Positions 8,500 to 18,793 of a stretch of 64,000 bases of DNA are shown piece by piece. The stretch covers positions 1,302,001 through 1,366,000 of the forward strand of contig JACKCI010000002.1 in assembly GCA_020634155.1 (NCBI GenBank), read 5' to 3'. Within the stretch, counting starts at the first letter, position 1; every line of letters starts with the position of its first letter. The translations under genes and the position numbers were made by a program. Origin of the DNA: Anaerolineales bacterium. Lineage in GTDB: Bacteria; Chloroflexota; Anaerolineae; Aggregatilineales; J027. The notes beneath the pieces were generated by a model. That model saw only the letters and a program-made list of their open reading frames with translations, was not told where the DNA came from and made no database searches.

Positions 8500-10622
8500 A
8501 GCAAGTGTTTATCAAACAGGGACAGGCTGTCATTGAGGAATTGCCTGCCCCACAACTTGAAGCTGGCACGGTTCTAGTCCAAGTTAGTCATTCCTGCATA
8601 TCAACGGGCACTGAACTCAGTGGAGTCAAAAGCAGCGGGATGCCTTTATGGAAGCGTGTCGCCGAAGACCCAACCAAGATTATGAAGACCTTTCGGATGG
8701 TTGCCGATAAGGGGTTGGGCTATACCCGCGATGTAGTGCAAGGTGCCATGTCTACAGGGACACCGAGCGGCTATTCGGCAGCAGGCACCGTTATCGCAGT
8801 GGGTGCAGATGTTGCGGGCATCCATGTTGGTGACCGTGTGGCCTGTGCGGGTGCCCAGTTTGCCCACCACGCAGAGATAATTCGGGTTCCGATCAACCTT
8901 GTCATTCCCATCCCACCAAGTGTTGATTTTTCGGCTGCCAGCACCGTGGCCCTTGGTGCTATCGCTATGCAAGGTGTCCGCCGCACCAACCCCACCTTGG
9001 GCGAGGCCATAGTGGTTATTGGCTTGGGCTTTCTCGGTCAACTGACAGCCCAAATGTTGCGATTGAATGGCTGTCGTGTCCTTGGCCTAGACCTTGACCC
9101 CAAGCGTGTACAGCTCGCTCTCAGTTTTGGCATGGAGGCGGCACTGACCACTGAGAACGCCCTCGATGAAGTCAAGCGCCTGACCGATGGTGTCGGAGCC
9201 GATGGCGTCATTGTAACGGCTGCTACCAGTTCCAGTGAGGTAATGTCAACCGCCTTTCAAATGTGCCGTCGCAAGGGGCGTGTCATTCTTGTCGGTGATG
9301 TGGGCCTTGACCTCAAGCGGGCCGACATTTATCAAAAAGAGCTTGATTTCTTGATTTCAACCTCCTATGGACCGGGCCGCTACGATAAACAATATGAAGA
9401 GCAGGGCCTCGAATACCCCATTGCCTATGTACGCTGGACCGAAGCTCGCAATATGGCGGAGTATCTGCGCTTAATCGGCACGGGTCATTTACAGGTTGTA
9501 CCTCTCATTGGGCGTATTTTCCCTGTTGATGACGCCACCGCAGCCTATGAAGCTTTGCAGCATGACCCCGAAAAACCGTTGATTGCTCTCTTGTCTTATC
9601 CTGACTCGGCCTCAGCCCGTGCCCAACAGCATACGGTGTCCAATCCTAAAGCCAGCCCCAAAGCACAGGATAAGGTACGCCTTGCCTTGGTGGGGGTGGG
9701 TGAGTTTGCCAAAGGGGTTCATCTACCGAACTTGGTCGCCCTTGCTGATTCCTATGCCATTCATGCTGTAATGAGCCGAACTGGACATAATGCCGCCGAG
9801 GTTGTCCGGAAACATAGCGCTCAATATGCTACCACCGATATCCAGCAAGTCCTAAGCGATAGTGAGGTTGATGCCGTCCTCATCTCAACCCGCCATCACC
9901 TGCACGGAAGCTTAACCTTGCAGGCGCTTCAAGCGGGTAAGCATGTTTTTGTTGAAAAGCCCTTAGCCCTTACTCTTGATGAAATGAACGCGATAGAGGC
10001 CTTTTATCAAGCCAGTACCCCGTCGCCTGTTCTGCTTACAGGCTTCAATCGACGTTTTTCACCTTATGCCCAACGCTTGCAGAATTTGCTCCAAGACCGC
10101 CGCGAACCCATCATTATCAACTACCGTATGAACGCAGGTTATATTCCGCTTGACCATTGGGTACATGGTGCTGAAGGTGGTGGACGTAATCTAGGTGAAG
10201 CCTGTCATATCTATGACCTGTTCACCTTCTTGGTTAATCGCAAAACCAAAGCGGTTACTGCCCATAGTATTGCACCCAGTGGCGGATACTATAGCGCCCG
10301 TGATAACTTTGTGGCAGTTATCACCTTTGAGGATAGCTCTATCGCAACTCTAACCTATACGGCCTTGGGGTCGCGGGATTATCCCAAAGAACATCTCGAA
10401 GTTTATGCGGAGGGCAAGGCATTGGTGATGGAGGATTATCGCCAATTGCGTGCCTATGGTGTTCCTAATGCCGACTTCCAAACCAAATCCACCGAGAAAG
10501 GGCATCGCCAAGAACTAGAGGCTTTTGCGAATACAATTCAGCAAGGCGGTGATTGGCCTATTCCATTGTGGCAACAACTACAGGCTACCCAAATCGCATT
10601 TGAGGTTGAAAGGCAATTGTAA
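8496..10622 (+). CDS. Bi-domain oxidoreductase: alcohol-dehydrogenase-like plus Gfo/Idh/MocA-like
   Basis: 708 residues. Residues 1-~370 are a medium-chain dehydrogenase with a Rossmann site VIGLGFLGQLTAQ; no structural-zinc cysteine cluster is visible. Residues ~395-708 are a Gfo/Idh/MocA oxidoreductase with NAD site ALVGVGEFAKGVHLP and the family motif VEKPLAL. This fusion is known from polysaccharide clusters and probably oxidises or epimerises a sugar or nucleotide sugar; the reaction is inferred only from the domains. It is translationally coupled to both neighbours. Confidence 0.85.
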   Translation: MKQVFIKQGQAVIEELPAPQLEAGTVLVQVSHSCISTGTELSGVKSSGMPLWKRVAEDPTKIMKTFRMVADKGLGYTRDVVQGAMSTGTPSGYSAAGTVIAVGADVAGIHVGDRVACAGAQFAHHAEIIRVPINLVIPIPPSVDFSAASTVALGAIAMQGVRRTNPTLGEAIVVIGLGFLGQLTAQMLRLNGCRVLGLDLDPKRVQLALSFGMEAALTTENALDEVKRLTDGVGADGVIVTAATSSSEVMSTAFQMCRRKGRVILVGDVGLDLKRADIYQKELDFLISTSYGPGRYDKQYEEQGLEYPIAYVRWTEARNMAEYLRLIGTGHLQVVPLIGRIFPVDDATAAYEALQHDPEKPLIALLSYPDSASARAQQHTVSNPKASPKAQDKVRLALVGVGEFAKGVHLPNLVALADSYAIHAVMSRTGHNAAEVVRKHSAQYATTDIQQVLSDSEVDAVLISTRHHLHGSLTLQALQAGKHVFVEKPLALTLDEMNAIEAFYQASTPSPVLLTGFNRRFSPYAQRLQNLLQDRREPIIINYRMNAGYIPLDHWVHGAEGGGRNLGEACHIYDLFTFLVNRKTKAVTAHSIAPSGGYYSARDNFVAVITFEDSSIATLTYTALGSRDYPKEHLEVYAEGKALVMEDYRQLRAYGVPNADFQTKSTEKGHRQELEAFANTIQQGGDWPIPLWQQLQATQIAFEVERQL

Positions 10623-12521
10623 ATGTGTGGCATTGTCGGTCTTTTTCATTATGGTACAGACCAACCCATAGACCCTAATCTACTAGTGAAGATGCGCGAC
10701 ACCATGCAACATCGTGGCCCTGATGGGGGCGGCTTGTGGTGTTCGGCGGATTGTTATGTGGGGTTGGGGCATCGGCGTCTCTCCATCATTGACCTCTCTG
10801 ATACAGCTAACCAGCCTATGTCTAATGAAGATGATACGCTTTGGATTGTCTTCAATGGCGAGATCTACAACCATGCTGCTATCCGTGCCGAGCTAGAGGC
10901 AGCGGGTCGGCATCAATGGAAGACCGACCATTCTGACACGGAAATGATTCTTCATGCATTTGAGGAATGGGGTATTGAGTGCATCCACCGATTCCGAGGC
11001 ATGTTTGCTATTGCGCTTTGGGATGTGCGCCAGCAGCAATTATGGCTCATCCGTGACCGTATCGGTGTCAAACCACTCTATTACACCTTCTCAGACGGAC
11101 GCTTGGCTTTTGCCTCAGAAATTAAAGCTCTCCTACAATTGCCCGGCATCAAGCGAGCCGTCCACGAGGAGGCCCTCTATCACTACCTTTCTTTCCTGAC
11201 CACACCCGCCCCTCAAACTTTATTTGAGGGTATCTATAAGCTACCGCCTGCTACATGGTTGCGGGTCAATGCCGATGGCACCACACATCAAGAGCGCTAT
11301 TGGGATGTGTGGGATCATACGCTCGATTTATCGAAAGCGAGCGAGGCGGAGATTACTGAGCGCCTACTTGCTGAACTCCGCACTGCCGTTCAACTCCGCA
11401 AAATCAGCGATGTGCCTGTAGGGGTTTTCCTGTCTGGTGGTATCGATTCTAGTACCAATACAGCCCTTTTTTCTGAAGGTGAAGGCCACCCTGTTAAGAC
11501 CTTTTCGATTGGCTATGAGGGGGAGTACCAAAGCTATCAAAATGAATTGCACTTTGCCCGCTTAATGGCCGATAAGGTTGGAGCCAATTACCATGAACGC
11601 CTCTTGAATCTCGATGATCTGATTAATTTCTTGCCCCTTATGGTGCATTTGCAAGATGAGCCTATCGCTGATCCTGTGTGTGTCCCCGTGTACTATGTGT
11701 CCAAGTTGGCCCGCGATAATGGTGTTACAGTCTCTCAAGTTGGGGAGGGGGCCGACGAGCTATTCTGGGGCTATGAAAGCTGGGCGACGATGTTGCGGCG
11801 TCAATCCCAATTCGGCAACCCCTTCATTCCCAATGGGATGCGCCATTTGGCGATGTGGGGCGCACGGCAAACTGGGCGTGATTTTTCCTATACTTATGAA
11901 CTGGTGCGACGCACTTCAGTCGGGCAACCAATCTTCTGGGGGGGAGCGGAGGCTTTCTTTGAGACCCAGAAGCAGCATCTGCTCTCTCCACGTATGCGTC
12001 AACAACTCGGCGGCTTGACCTCATGGGAGGCTCTACGACGCATTCATGAGCGTTTTATGGACAAAGCATGGGAAAAGTCGCCCCTTCAGTGGATGTCTTA
12101 CCTTGACCTCAACTACCGTTTACCTGAACTGCTGTTGATGCGTGTCGATAAAATGAGCATGGGCGTCAGTCTAGAATGTCGGGTACCCTTCCTCGACCAC
12201 CAATTCGTTGAACTGGCAATGAGTATCCCCCAAGCGACCAAGACGACTGACCATGTATCCAAATATGTCCTCAAAAAGGCGGTACGTGGTTTAATTCCAG
12301 ACCAGTTAATCGACCGTCGCAAACAGGGCTTTGGGGTACCTGTCCATGAATGGTTTTTTGATCGTCTCGGTGACCAGATGCGGCGCGACCTCAACGATTT
12401 TTGTGATCAAACCGACTATTTGGATAAAGCGGCTGTCAATCAGGTGCTAGATCAGGGGCAGGGTGTACTAACGTGGTATTTGTTTAATTTGGCACTCTGG
12501 TGGAAAACCTACATTCAGTAG
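10623..12521 (+). CDS. asnB: Glutamine-dependent asparagine synthase-like amidotransferase
   Basis: 632 residues. It starts MCGIVGLF, so Cys2 is the N-terminal glutaminase nucleophile. RGPDGGG and FNGEIYN complete the class-II GATase domain (~1-210). The synthetase domain carries the PP-loop FLSGGIDSS (~275) and ECRVPFLDHQFVELA. AsnB-type enzymes in surface-polysaccharide loci often amidate uronic acids rather than aspartate. That reading fits the adjacent dehydrogenase and heparinase-like genes but is inference. The start codon directly follows the previous stop. Confidence 0.9.
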   Translation: MCGIVGLFHYGTDQPIDPNLLVKMRDTMQHRGPDGGGLWCSADCYVGLGHRRLSIIDLSDTANQPMSNEDDTLWIVFNGEIYNHAAIRAELEAAGRHQWKTDHSDTEMILHAFEEWGIECIHRFRGMFAIALWDVRQQQLWLIRDRIGVKPLYYTFSDGRLAFASEIKALLQLPGIKRAVHEEALYHYLSFLTTPAPQTLFEGIYKLPPATWLRVNADGTTHQERYWDVWDHTLDLSKASEAEITERLLAELRTAVQLRKISDVPVGVFLSGGIDSSTNTALFSEGEGHPVKTFSIGYEGEYQSYQNELHFARLMADKVGANYHERLLNLDDLINFLPLMVHLQDEPIADPVCVPVYYVSKLARDNGVTVSQVGEGADELFWGYESWATMLRRQSQFGNPFIPNGMRHLAMWGARQTGRDFSYTYELVRRTSVGQPIFWGGAEAFFETQKQHLLSPRMRQQLGGLTSWEALRRIHERFMDKAWEKSPLQWMSYLDLNYRLPELLLMRVDKMSMGVSLECRVPFLDHQFVELAMSIPQATKTTDHVSKYVLKKAVRGLIPDQLIDRRKQGFGVPVHEWFFDRLGDQMRRDLNDFCDQTDYLDKAAVNQVLDQGQGVLTWYLFNLALWWKTYIQ

Positions 12522-12542
12522 GGGGTTGCAACCGAGCCGCTA

Positions 12543-13823
12543 ATGATACTTGCGCTTGTCAATCGTGTTCGTGAGTCCGATTTCATTCGGAAAATCCTAG
12601 AGACGTTCATTACCCGTGTCTTGCTCATCGGGATTGGGTTGATCACCTCCGTGATTACGGCCCGCATCTTAGGACCAGAGAATCGTGGCTTTCTTGCTGC
12701 ATCTATCGCTCTTTTGATGATTTTGTATCAATTCAGCAACATGGGCCTTCATGCAGCCAATGTTTATTATGTATCGCGTGACCGTTCCTTGTTGCCTGTC
12801 CTAGTCGGGAATAGTATGCTGGTGGGCTTTGTCGTCGGTGGCGGGGCATCTCTGCTCACTGCGATTGTCTTTGGCATCAAGCCACAGTGGGCACCTGTTA
12901 CGGGCCTGATGCTTATCTTGCCGCTGGTGACGGTTCCAATCGATTTGACAGCGCTCTTGCTACAAAATATCCTCATTGGTGTCTATAACATTCGTATCTT
13001 TAATGTCATCCAAGTCGCCAGTAGACTTGCCAGTATAGGCCTTATTCTAGGCCTTATCGTGCTGTCCATCGTTTCCGTTGAGTCCATGCTTGTGACTAAT
13101 CTCATGACATCGATGTTCGCGCTGCTATGGACGTTATGGAGTCTAAAACGATACTTGACTGGATGGCCTCATGCGTCCATTGCGCTATTTCGAAGCCATG
13201 TTCGCTACGGCTTAATGGCCTACTTTGCCGCCTTATTTTCTTTCATTGTTCTCCGTTCCGATATGTTGATGGTCAAGTACATGTTAGGTGCCGAGCAATT
13301 AGGCTACTATGCGCTGGCCGTTACGATGGGCGATATGATGTATATGCTGCCAGTTACGGTTGGCACCATCCTCTTTCCACGCTTATCCGCCATGACCAGC
13401 AACCAAGAAAAAGAAGCCCTAACTTTCCGCATCACACTCGTCTTAAGCGTGATTTTATTGGTGATGCTTGGTATCGCCTGTATCTTAGCCAAGCCCGCTG
13501 TACGCATACTCTACGGTGAAGAGTTTCTGCCAGCAGTGCCAGCTTTTTATTGGCTGTCAATCGGATTATGGTTCTTGTCGGTTAATACCATGTTTACCAA
13601 CTATTTCGCTTCGATTGGTATGCCTATAGTGAGCGTGTTTTCACCAGCCCTAGCCTCACTCGTCAATTTTGTGGCGAATTTGTATCTTACACCGCGTTGG
13701 GGCATTTCTGGAACAGCCATAGCCTCATCGGTAGCCTATGGCATGATGTTTTTCACCAGCTTGGTTTATATTGTCTTGATGCGAAGGAGACGGCGCGTTG
13801 CGATTGCTTATACTGGCCCATAA
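12543..13823 (+). CDS. Wzx-type polysaccharide flippase
   Basis: 426 residues, about 12-14 hydrophobic helices, no signal peptide. The N-terminal TARILGPENRGFLAASIAL is the typical start of the polysaccharide-transport (MOP/MVF) superfamily, and VRYGLMAYFAALFSFIVLRSDMLMVKYMLG matches its second half. It would flip lipid-linked repeat units across the membrane for the polymerase or ligase encoded at 19829. The 3' end overlaps the next gene by 26 bases. Confidence 0.85.
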   Translation: MILALVNRVRESDFIRKILETFITRVLLIGIGLITSVITARILGPENRGFLAASIALLMILYQFSNMGLHAANVYYVSRDRSLLPVLVGNSMLVGFVVGGGASLLTAIVFGIKPQWAPVTGLMLILPLVTVPIDLTALLLQNILIGVYNIRIFNVIQVASRLASIGLILGLIVLSIVSVESMLVTNLMTSMFALLWTLWSLKRYLTGWPHASIALFRSHVRYGLMAYFAALFSFIVLRSDMLMVKYMLGAEQLGYYALAVTMGDMMYMLPVTVGTILFPRLSAMTSNQEKEALTFRITLVLSVILLVMLGIACILAKPAVRILYGEEFLPAVPAFYWLSIGLWFLSVNTMFTNYFASIGMPIVSVFSPALASLVNFVANLYLTPRWGISGTAIASSVAYGMMFFTSLVYIVLMRRRRRVAIAYTGP

Positions 13824-15381
13824 TACCACCGCATCCTCAGGGCTTTCTTCTGACACACTAGTTGTACCTTTCTCAGAACTGCGGCAGTGGTTCAAAAGTG
13901 GAAGGTTTTTTTTGTACTTGCTCAGGTTTCAATATGTTGAATTAAGTGTGTATGATTTTGCTGTACTCCCGCGCCCTTTTCTATCGACCATCTATTTGCG
14001 GTTATTAAGTCGCGGAAAGGTAATCATCTCTAGTTCTCAGGAGCAAAAAATCATTACCATTAGAGACATTATCAAATATGGTCAATGCTATCTTACAGAT
14101 TTAACTAGAAGGTTACGATTATTGAGCCAAATACAAAATGAACTAAATATTTTGCCTACCAAGATTTCTCTTGCCCATAATAATCTTACCCAAAATCCCA
14201 TCTATTTATATACGGACCTTGTTTTTAACTTGCAGGCTGGTGGCTCTCTAGGGCATATTGCGGGGGTACTCAATAACCTTGGCGGTCATCCCATCTTCTT
14301 TACCACCGACCATATCCATACGGTAGCACCTGATATTGAGAAGCACATAGTACCGCTTTCGCCGCGCTTCTGGGACTTCCCTGAACTTCCTGCTATCGCG
14401 TCAAACACGACGATAGCGGCTTATATTCAGGAGCGCAATTCAACGGCTGCTTTTATCTATCAACGGTATAGCCTCTACAACTATGTGGGGGTCAAGCTGG
14501 CTACCCAGTGGGGTGTTCCGCTGGTGCTGGAATACAACGGCTCTGAAGTCTGGATTGGCAAACATTGGGGCAATGAAGGCCGCTATTCTCAGTTTGCCGA
14601 ACGAATCGAAGACCTCAACCTTAATCTAGCAACCCTTATTGTTGTTGTGAGTCAACCGCTCAAAGAAGAGCTAGTAGCGCGTGGGGTTGCCCCTGACAAG
14701 ATTTTAGTCAATCCCAACGGGGTCGAGCCAACTCGCTATTCTCCTACCATCGACGGAACGACCATCCGCCGCCAATATGACCTAGATGGCAAAATCGTCA
14801 TTGGCTTTATAGGTACCTTTGGCCCTTGGCATGGTGCTGAGGTCTTAGCGGATGCTTTTGGCCTGTTGCTCAAGCAATACCCCGTTTATCGTGGGCAAGT
14901 GCGGCTCTTGCTGATTGGTGATGGCATCAAAATGCCAGAGGTACGCGCCAAAATTGATGAACATGGCACCGCTCCATTTTGTTCGGTGGTGGGTACTGTA
15001 CCCCAACATTATGGCCCCAGCTATCTAGCCGCCTGCGATATACTGGCCTCTCCTCATGTACCGAATGCCGATGGCTCCAAATTCTTTGGGTCACCCACCA
15101 AGCTATTTGAATATATGGCAATGGGCAAGGGTATTGTGGCCTCTAATTTGGAGCAAATAGGTGAGGTGTTGCAGCATAACCAAACTGCATACTTGGTCAC
15201 TCCCGGTGACCCCGATGCCTTGGTTGAAGGGCTAAAGGCACTGATTGATGATGCTGCCTTACGCACTCGGCTAGGCGAGGCGGCCCGCCAAGAGGTTATT
15301 GCTAATTACACATGGCAACGCCACACCGAAAAAATTATGGACAAACTGGAGCGCCTATGTGGGTCATCCGCAAAGTCCTAA
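13798..15381 (+). CDS. Family-4 glycosyltransferase with atypical N-terminal part
   Basis: 527 residues, longer than the usual ~400. A TTG start at 13798 is chosen because AAGGAGA lies 7 bases upstream and MRLLILAHNT is a typical GT4 opening. The C-terminal half is a clear GT4 domain: VNPNGVEPTRY, IGTFGPWHGAEVL, and SPTKLFEYMAMGKGIVASN. DNA for residues ~20-140 is visibly AT-richer than all neighbours, suggesting a distinct origin for the N-terminal module. The gene overlaps the flippase upstream and the heparinase-like gene downstream. Confidence 0.8.
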   Translation: MRLLILAHNTTASSGLSSDTLVVPFSELRQWFKSGRFFLYLLRFQYVELSVYDFAVLPRPFLSTIYLRLLSRGKVIISSSQEQKIITIRDIIKYGQCYLTDLTRRLRLLSQIQNELNILPTKISLAHNNLTQNPIYLYTDLVFNLQAGGSLGHIAGVLNNLGGHPIFFTTDHIHTVAPDIEKHIVPLSPRFWDFPELPAIASNTTIAAYIQERNSTAAFIYQRYSLYNYVGVKLATQWGVPLVLEYNGSEVWIGKHWGNEGRYSQFAERIEDLNLNLATLIVVVSQPLKEELVARGVAPDKILVNPNGVEPTRYSPTIDGTTIRRQYDLDGKIVIGFIGTFGPWHGAEVLADAFGLLLKQYPVYRGQVRLLLIGDGIKMPEVRAKIDEHGTAPFCSVVGTVPQHYGPSYLAACDILASPHVPNADGSKFFGSPTKLFEYMAMGKGIVASNLEQIGEVLQHNQTAYLVTPGDPDALVEGLKALIDDAALRTRLGEAARQEVIANYTWQRHTEKIMDKLERLCGSSAKS

Positions 15382-17495
15382 GCACGCCGCCTCATATCAC
15401 ACTCTATAAAGGGGCATGTTTGGTGGTGCGTCGCTTACGTAGCGCCTTGCGACGCTGGCGTGACGGGTCGATGCCTACCTATAGCTCACCCATTATCGAA
15501 CAGCCCCTGCATACCTATACCCCAGCGGTCAGCATTGGCACACCGCAACAAGTCAAAGCCTTGAGCGACTTAGCTCTTAACCACCATTTCGACCTCCTCG
15601 GTTCAGGGTGGGTACAAGTCAAGCATGGCATGGTTTGTCGTGGTCTCGAAGGACACCACTATTCAATAGGGCAGGCAGTTCATTCTGATACTCAGGGGCG
15701 CTGGCTGGTAGGGCGTATCAATCGCTCGAATCTTCGCACCGCCCAGCGCATTTGGCAGCTTGTGGATGAAGATTATGTGCCTATCGACTGGCACCTCGAT
15801 TTTATCTCTGGTTACCGCTGGTCAGAACGCACATGGTATCGAAAAATCCGCTACGGACACCAATTAGGGGTCGATGTAAAAGTCCCGTGGGAATTGGCGC
15901 GGATGCAACACCTCCCCCAACTGGCCTATGCCTATCAGCTTGCCCAACATGGTCATGCTGATTTCCACCCTGCTGAGGTCTACCTGCGCGAGTTTCAAAA
16001 CCAGATTTTGGACTTCATTGCCACTAACCCACCACGCTATGGTGTGAACTGGTGTACCTCAATGGATGTTGCTATTCGGGTCGCCAATTGGCTTATCACC
16101 TATGACTTGTTTCGGGCGGCGGGTGCCCAATTTGCGCCCAGTTTTGAGCATGAATTGAGTCGTAGTGTCTACCAGCATGGTGACCACATCATCCATAACC
16201 TTGAATGGTCAACCGAACTGCGCGGTAATCATTATCTGGCGGATGTAGTTGGGCTGCTGTTTGTTGCGGTCTATCTGCCCACCTCACCTGAAGTCGATAA
16301 CTGGTTGGCGTTCTCGATTCAGCAACTCATCGCTCAAGTTCAAACCCAGTTTAGCGAAGACGGCGCGAACTTCGAGGCTTCAACTTGTTATCACCGTCTT
16401 TCGGCAGAGATGGTAGCCTATGCAACCGCCCTTGTACTCGGTCTATCCGATGACAAACAAGCGGCCCTTCAGCATTATGACCACCGCTTGCACCGCGTCC
16501 AACCCCCACTAGCACCTGCTCCGATGTCAACTCATTTCCCCGACTGGTATGGACATCGGATTGCACGCATGGCTGAATTTACCCGCGACTTGACCAAGCC
16601 CAACGGTTTTGTCCCGCAAATTGGCGATAACGACAGCGGTCGCTGGTTCAAACTCGCACCTGTCTATGAACAACTCACGGTGGCCTCGGCAACCGCACGC
16701 TACACAAACTTGCAAGGTTACACGGCACTGTTCGCTGGTGCTATCTACTGGGATGAGCAAATGCTTGACCATCAGCATTTGATAGCGACTATCGAAGCGC
16801 TCTTTGGTGGCGGTGAAGGAGAGGAGGCTGTCTTGGTACGGGGTCTGTGTCGTGGCTCTTATCTTCCCACGCCAACGATTATCAACAGGGCCGCAACCGT
16901 GCGTATCTTATCGGCTGAGGCATCGCTTCCAACCCTAGACCCTGCCCCGCCGCTTGTAATTCCGGTTGAAGGCGAGTCGCTCTTGAACGGGTTGACCTTG
17001 GCGGCCTATTCTGACTTTGGCGTGTATCTCTTTCGGTCACAGCGGCTACACTTAGCGATCCGTTGCGGCTCAATTGGGCAGAACGGTAACGGTGGACATG
17101 CCCATAACGACCAGCTGTCTCTTGAACTCAATATTGATGGTCAAGATTGGATTACCGACTCCGGCACTTATGTCTACACCTCATTGCCCCATCGTCGCAA
17201 TGAGTACCGCTCGGCAAAAGCGCATTTTGTCCCTGTTTTGGCAGGTGAGCCAAGCCGATTTGAATGGGGTTTATTCACACTTCGTGGTGATCCTTCGGCA
17301 CAATGTCTGCATTTTGCGGATACGCGCTTTGTGGGTATGTTTATGTTTAAGGGGCAACCTGTTTATCGAGTTGTTACCGTTGCCGACTACGCCATCATCA
17401 TTAACGACTATGGTACCAAGGGTACTGCAAGCCAATTGCCCATCTATGCCCCATTACCGATTTCGACGAAATATGGGTTCCAGCAGCACGCATGA
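15357..17495 (+). CDS. Heparinase II/III family polysaccharide lyase-like protein
   Basis: 712 residues. An N-terminal alpha/alpha-toroid region (~100-400, with ELRGNHYLADV and GANFEASTCYHRLSAEM) precedes the heparinase II/III beta domain holding GGHAHNDQLSLEL, TDSGTYVYT and a KAHFVPVL segment. Lyases of this fold cleave uronic-acid polymers by beta-elimination. In export loci they are thought to trim or release the polymer. There is no classical signal peptide; a basic, mildly hydrophobic N-terminus is present. ATG 15357 (after CTGGAGCG) is chosen over one 45 bases upstream and overlaps the preceding gene by 25 bases. Confidence 0.85.
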   Translation: MWVIRKVLSTPPHITLYKGACLVVRRLRSALRRWRDGSMPTYSSPIIEQPLHTYTPAVSIGTPQQVKALSDLALNHHFDLLGSGWVQVKHGMVCRGLEGHHYSIGQAVHSDTQGRWLVGRINRSNLRTAQRIWQLVDEDYVPIDWHLDFISGYRWSERTWYRKIRYGHQLGVDVKVPWELARMQHLPQLAYAYQLAQHGHADFHPAEVYLREFQNQILDFIATNPPRYGVNWCTSMDVAIRVANWLITYDLFRAAGAQFAPSFEHELSRSVYQHGDHIIHNLEWSTELRGNHYLADVVGLLFVAVYLPTSPEVDNWLAFSIQQLIAQVQTQFSEDGANFEASTCYHRLSAEMVAYATALVLGLSDDKQAALQHYDHRLHRVQPPLAPAPMSTHFPDWYGHRIARMAEFTRDLTKPNGFVPQIGDNDSGRWFKLAPVYEQLTVASATARYTNLQGYTALFAGAIYWDEQMLDHQHLIATIEALFGGGEGEEAVLVRGLCRGSYLPTPTIINRAATVRILSAEASLPTLDPAPPLVIPVEGESLLNGLTLAAYSDFGVYLFRSQRLHLAIRCGSIGQNGNGGHAHNDQLSLELNIDGQDWITDSGTYVYTSLPHRRNEYRSAKAHFVPVLAGEPSRFEWGLFTLRGDPSAQCLHFADTRFVGMFMFKGQPVYRVVTVADYAIIINDYGTKGTASQLPIYAPLPISTKYGFQQHA

Positions 17496-18793
17496 AACTT
17501 TTGATTATCACCTATTCCTATGCTCCCTTGCTCAATCCACGGGCTTTCCGCTGGACGGCTTTAGCTGAGTATTGGGCTGCACGGGGTCACGAAGTGGAGG
17601 TCATATCTGCTGCCAAAAGGGATTTGAGCCAAGACGAAGTGCTGAATGGTGTCCATGTGTATCGTGTCGGTGGTGGGTGGACCGATCGCATATTAGCACG
17701 GCTAGGGCGGCGCGATTACGATTTGGCTCCAACGGATACCACCCCTACTACTCCAGCCCCACAACACCCATTACAACAACTGAAGGTTGTTGTTACGAGC
17801 GTCTTTAAATGGATTAATCGTCGTATTTGGAAGAACATATTTTGGCCTGATAGGGTATGTTTATGGTATTTCCCTGCTAGACGTAAAGCCGCCCAACTCC
17901 TAAAACGCCAGCCATACGATGCGGTTATCAGCGTATCGGTATACTTTACGGCTCATCTGGTGGCTTATCATCTGCGTGATAAAAAACAATGGCTTGTTGA
18001 TATTGGTGATCCGTTTAGCTTTGCCGAGACCGAGTATCCCAATAACATACGGCTGTATCGACGATTGAATCTTGCCGTTGAGCGTCGGATTTTTCGGCAG
18101 GCCTCGGCAATATCAGTTACCACCTCATCCACTGCCCAGCGGTATAGTGAGCTATTTCCAGAAAGCCAAGCCAAGCTCTGCGTCATTCCTCCGTTACTCA
18201 CCTTGCCTATAACCGAACTTCCGCCACTTCCTCCATCTCCCATCCGTCTTGTGTTTGTGGGGAGCCTGTACCGTGATATTCGTCGTCCTGACTTTCTATT
18301 GCGACTTTTTGTGACCCTACTTGAGTATTACCTTGACCTTGAGTTGCACTTTTGGGGGTTTCATGCGGCGTCCGTCGAATCATTTGAACCCTATACTCAT
18401 CTCTTAGGGAAAAAGGTGTTTCTACATGGAGTCGTTGACCGAACCCGCGCCCAACAAGCCATGCTGGAAAGCCACATTTTGGTCAATATTGGCAATAATG
18501 CTCTCTATCAATTGCCGAGCAAGGTAGTGGAATATATCAGCTATGGCAAGCCTATCTTGAATATCTCTCAAATTCCCGATGATAGTTCTGTCGCCTTTTT
18601 CAAAACTTATCCCCTCACCTTGAATTTGGTCGATGGCTCCAATGGGCATCCCAGCCCTGAACAAATAGCCAAAACGATAGCATTCATTCGGAATACGGCT
18701 CCCGTGTTCGACATCTCAACTCGTGCCGTCTGGCTCGCCCCTTTTCAAATCGACCGCATCGCCGCCCGATATCTAGGATTGCTCAATGCCTAG
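17492..18793 (+). CDS. Family-4-like glycosyltransferase
   Basis: 433 residues. MKLLIITYSYAPLLNPRAFRW and YWAARGHEVEVIS are typical GT-B N-termini. The C-terminal domain has VFVGSLYRDIRRPDFLL and QLPSKVVEYISYGKPILN in place of the usual E-x7-E segment. Coupled by ATGA to the heparinase-like gene and overlapping the next GT by 8 bases. Confidence 0.8.
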   Translation: MKLLIITYSYAPLLNPRAFRWTALAEYWAARGHEVEVISAAKRDLSQDEVLNGVHVYRVGGGWTDRILARLGRRDYDLAPTDTTPTTPAPQHPLQQLKVVVTSVFKWINRRIWKNIFWPDRVCLWYFPARRKAAQLLKRQPYDAVISVSVYFTAHLVAYHLRDKKQWLVDIGDPFSFAETEYPNNIRLYRRLNLAVERRIFRQASAISVTTSSTAQRYSELFPESQAKLCVIPPLLTLPITELPPLPPSPIRLVFVGSLYRDIRRPDFLLRLFVTLLEYYLDLELHFWGFHAASVESFEPYTHLLGKKVFLHGVVDRTRAQQAMLESHILVNIGNNALYQLPSKVVEYISYGKPILNISQIPDDSSVAFFKTYPLTLNLVDGSNGHPSPEQIAKTIAFIRNTAPVFDISTRAVWLAPFQIDRIAARYLGLLNA

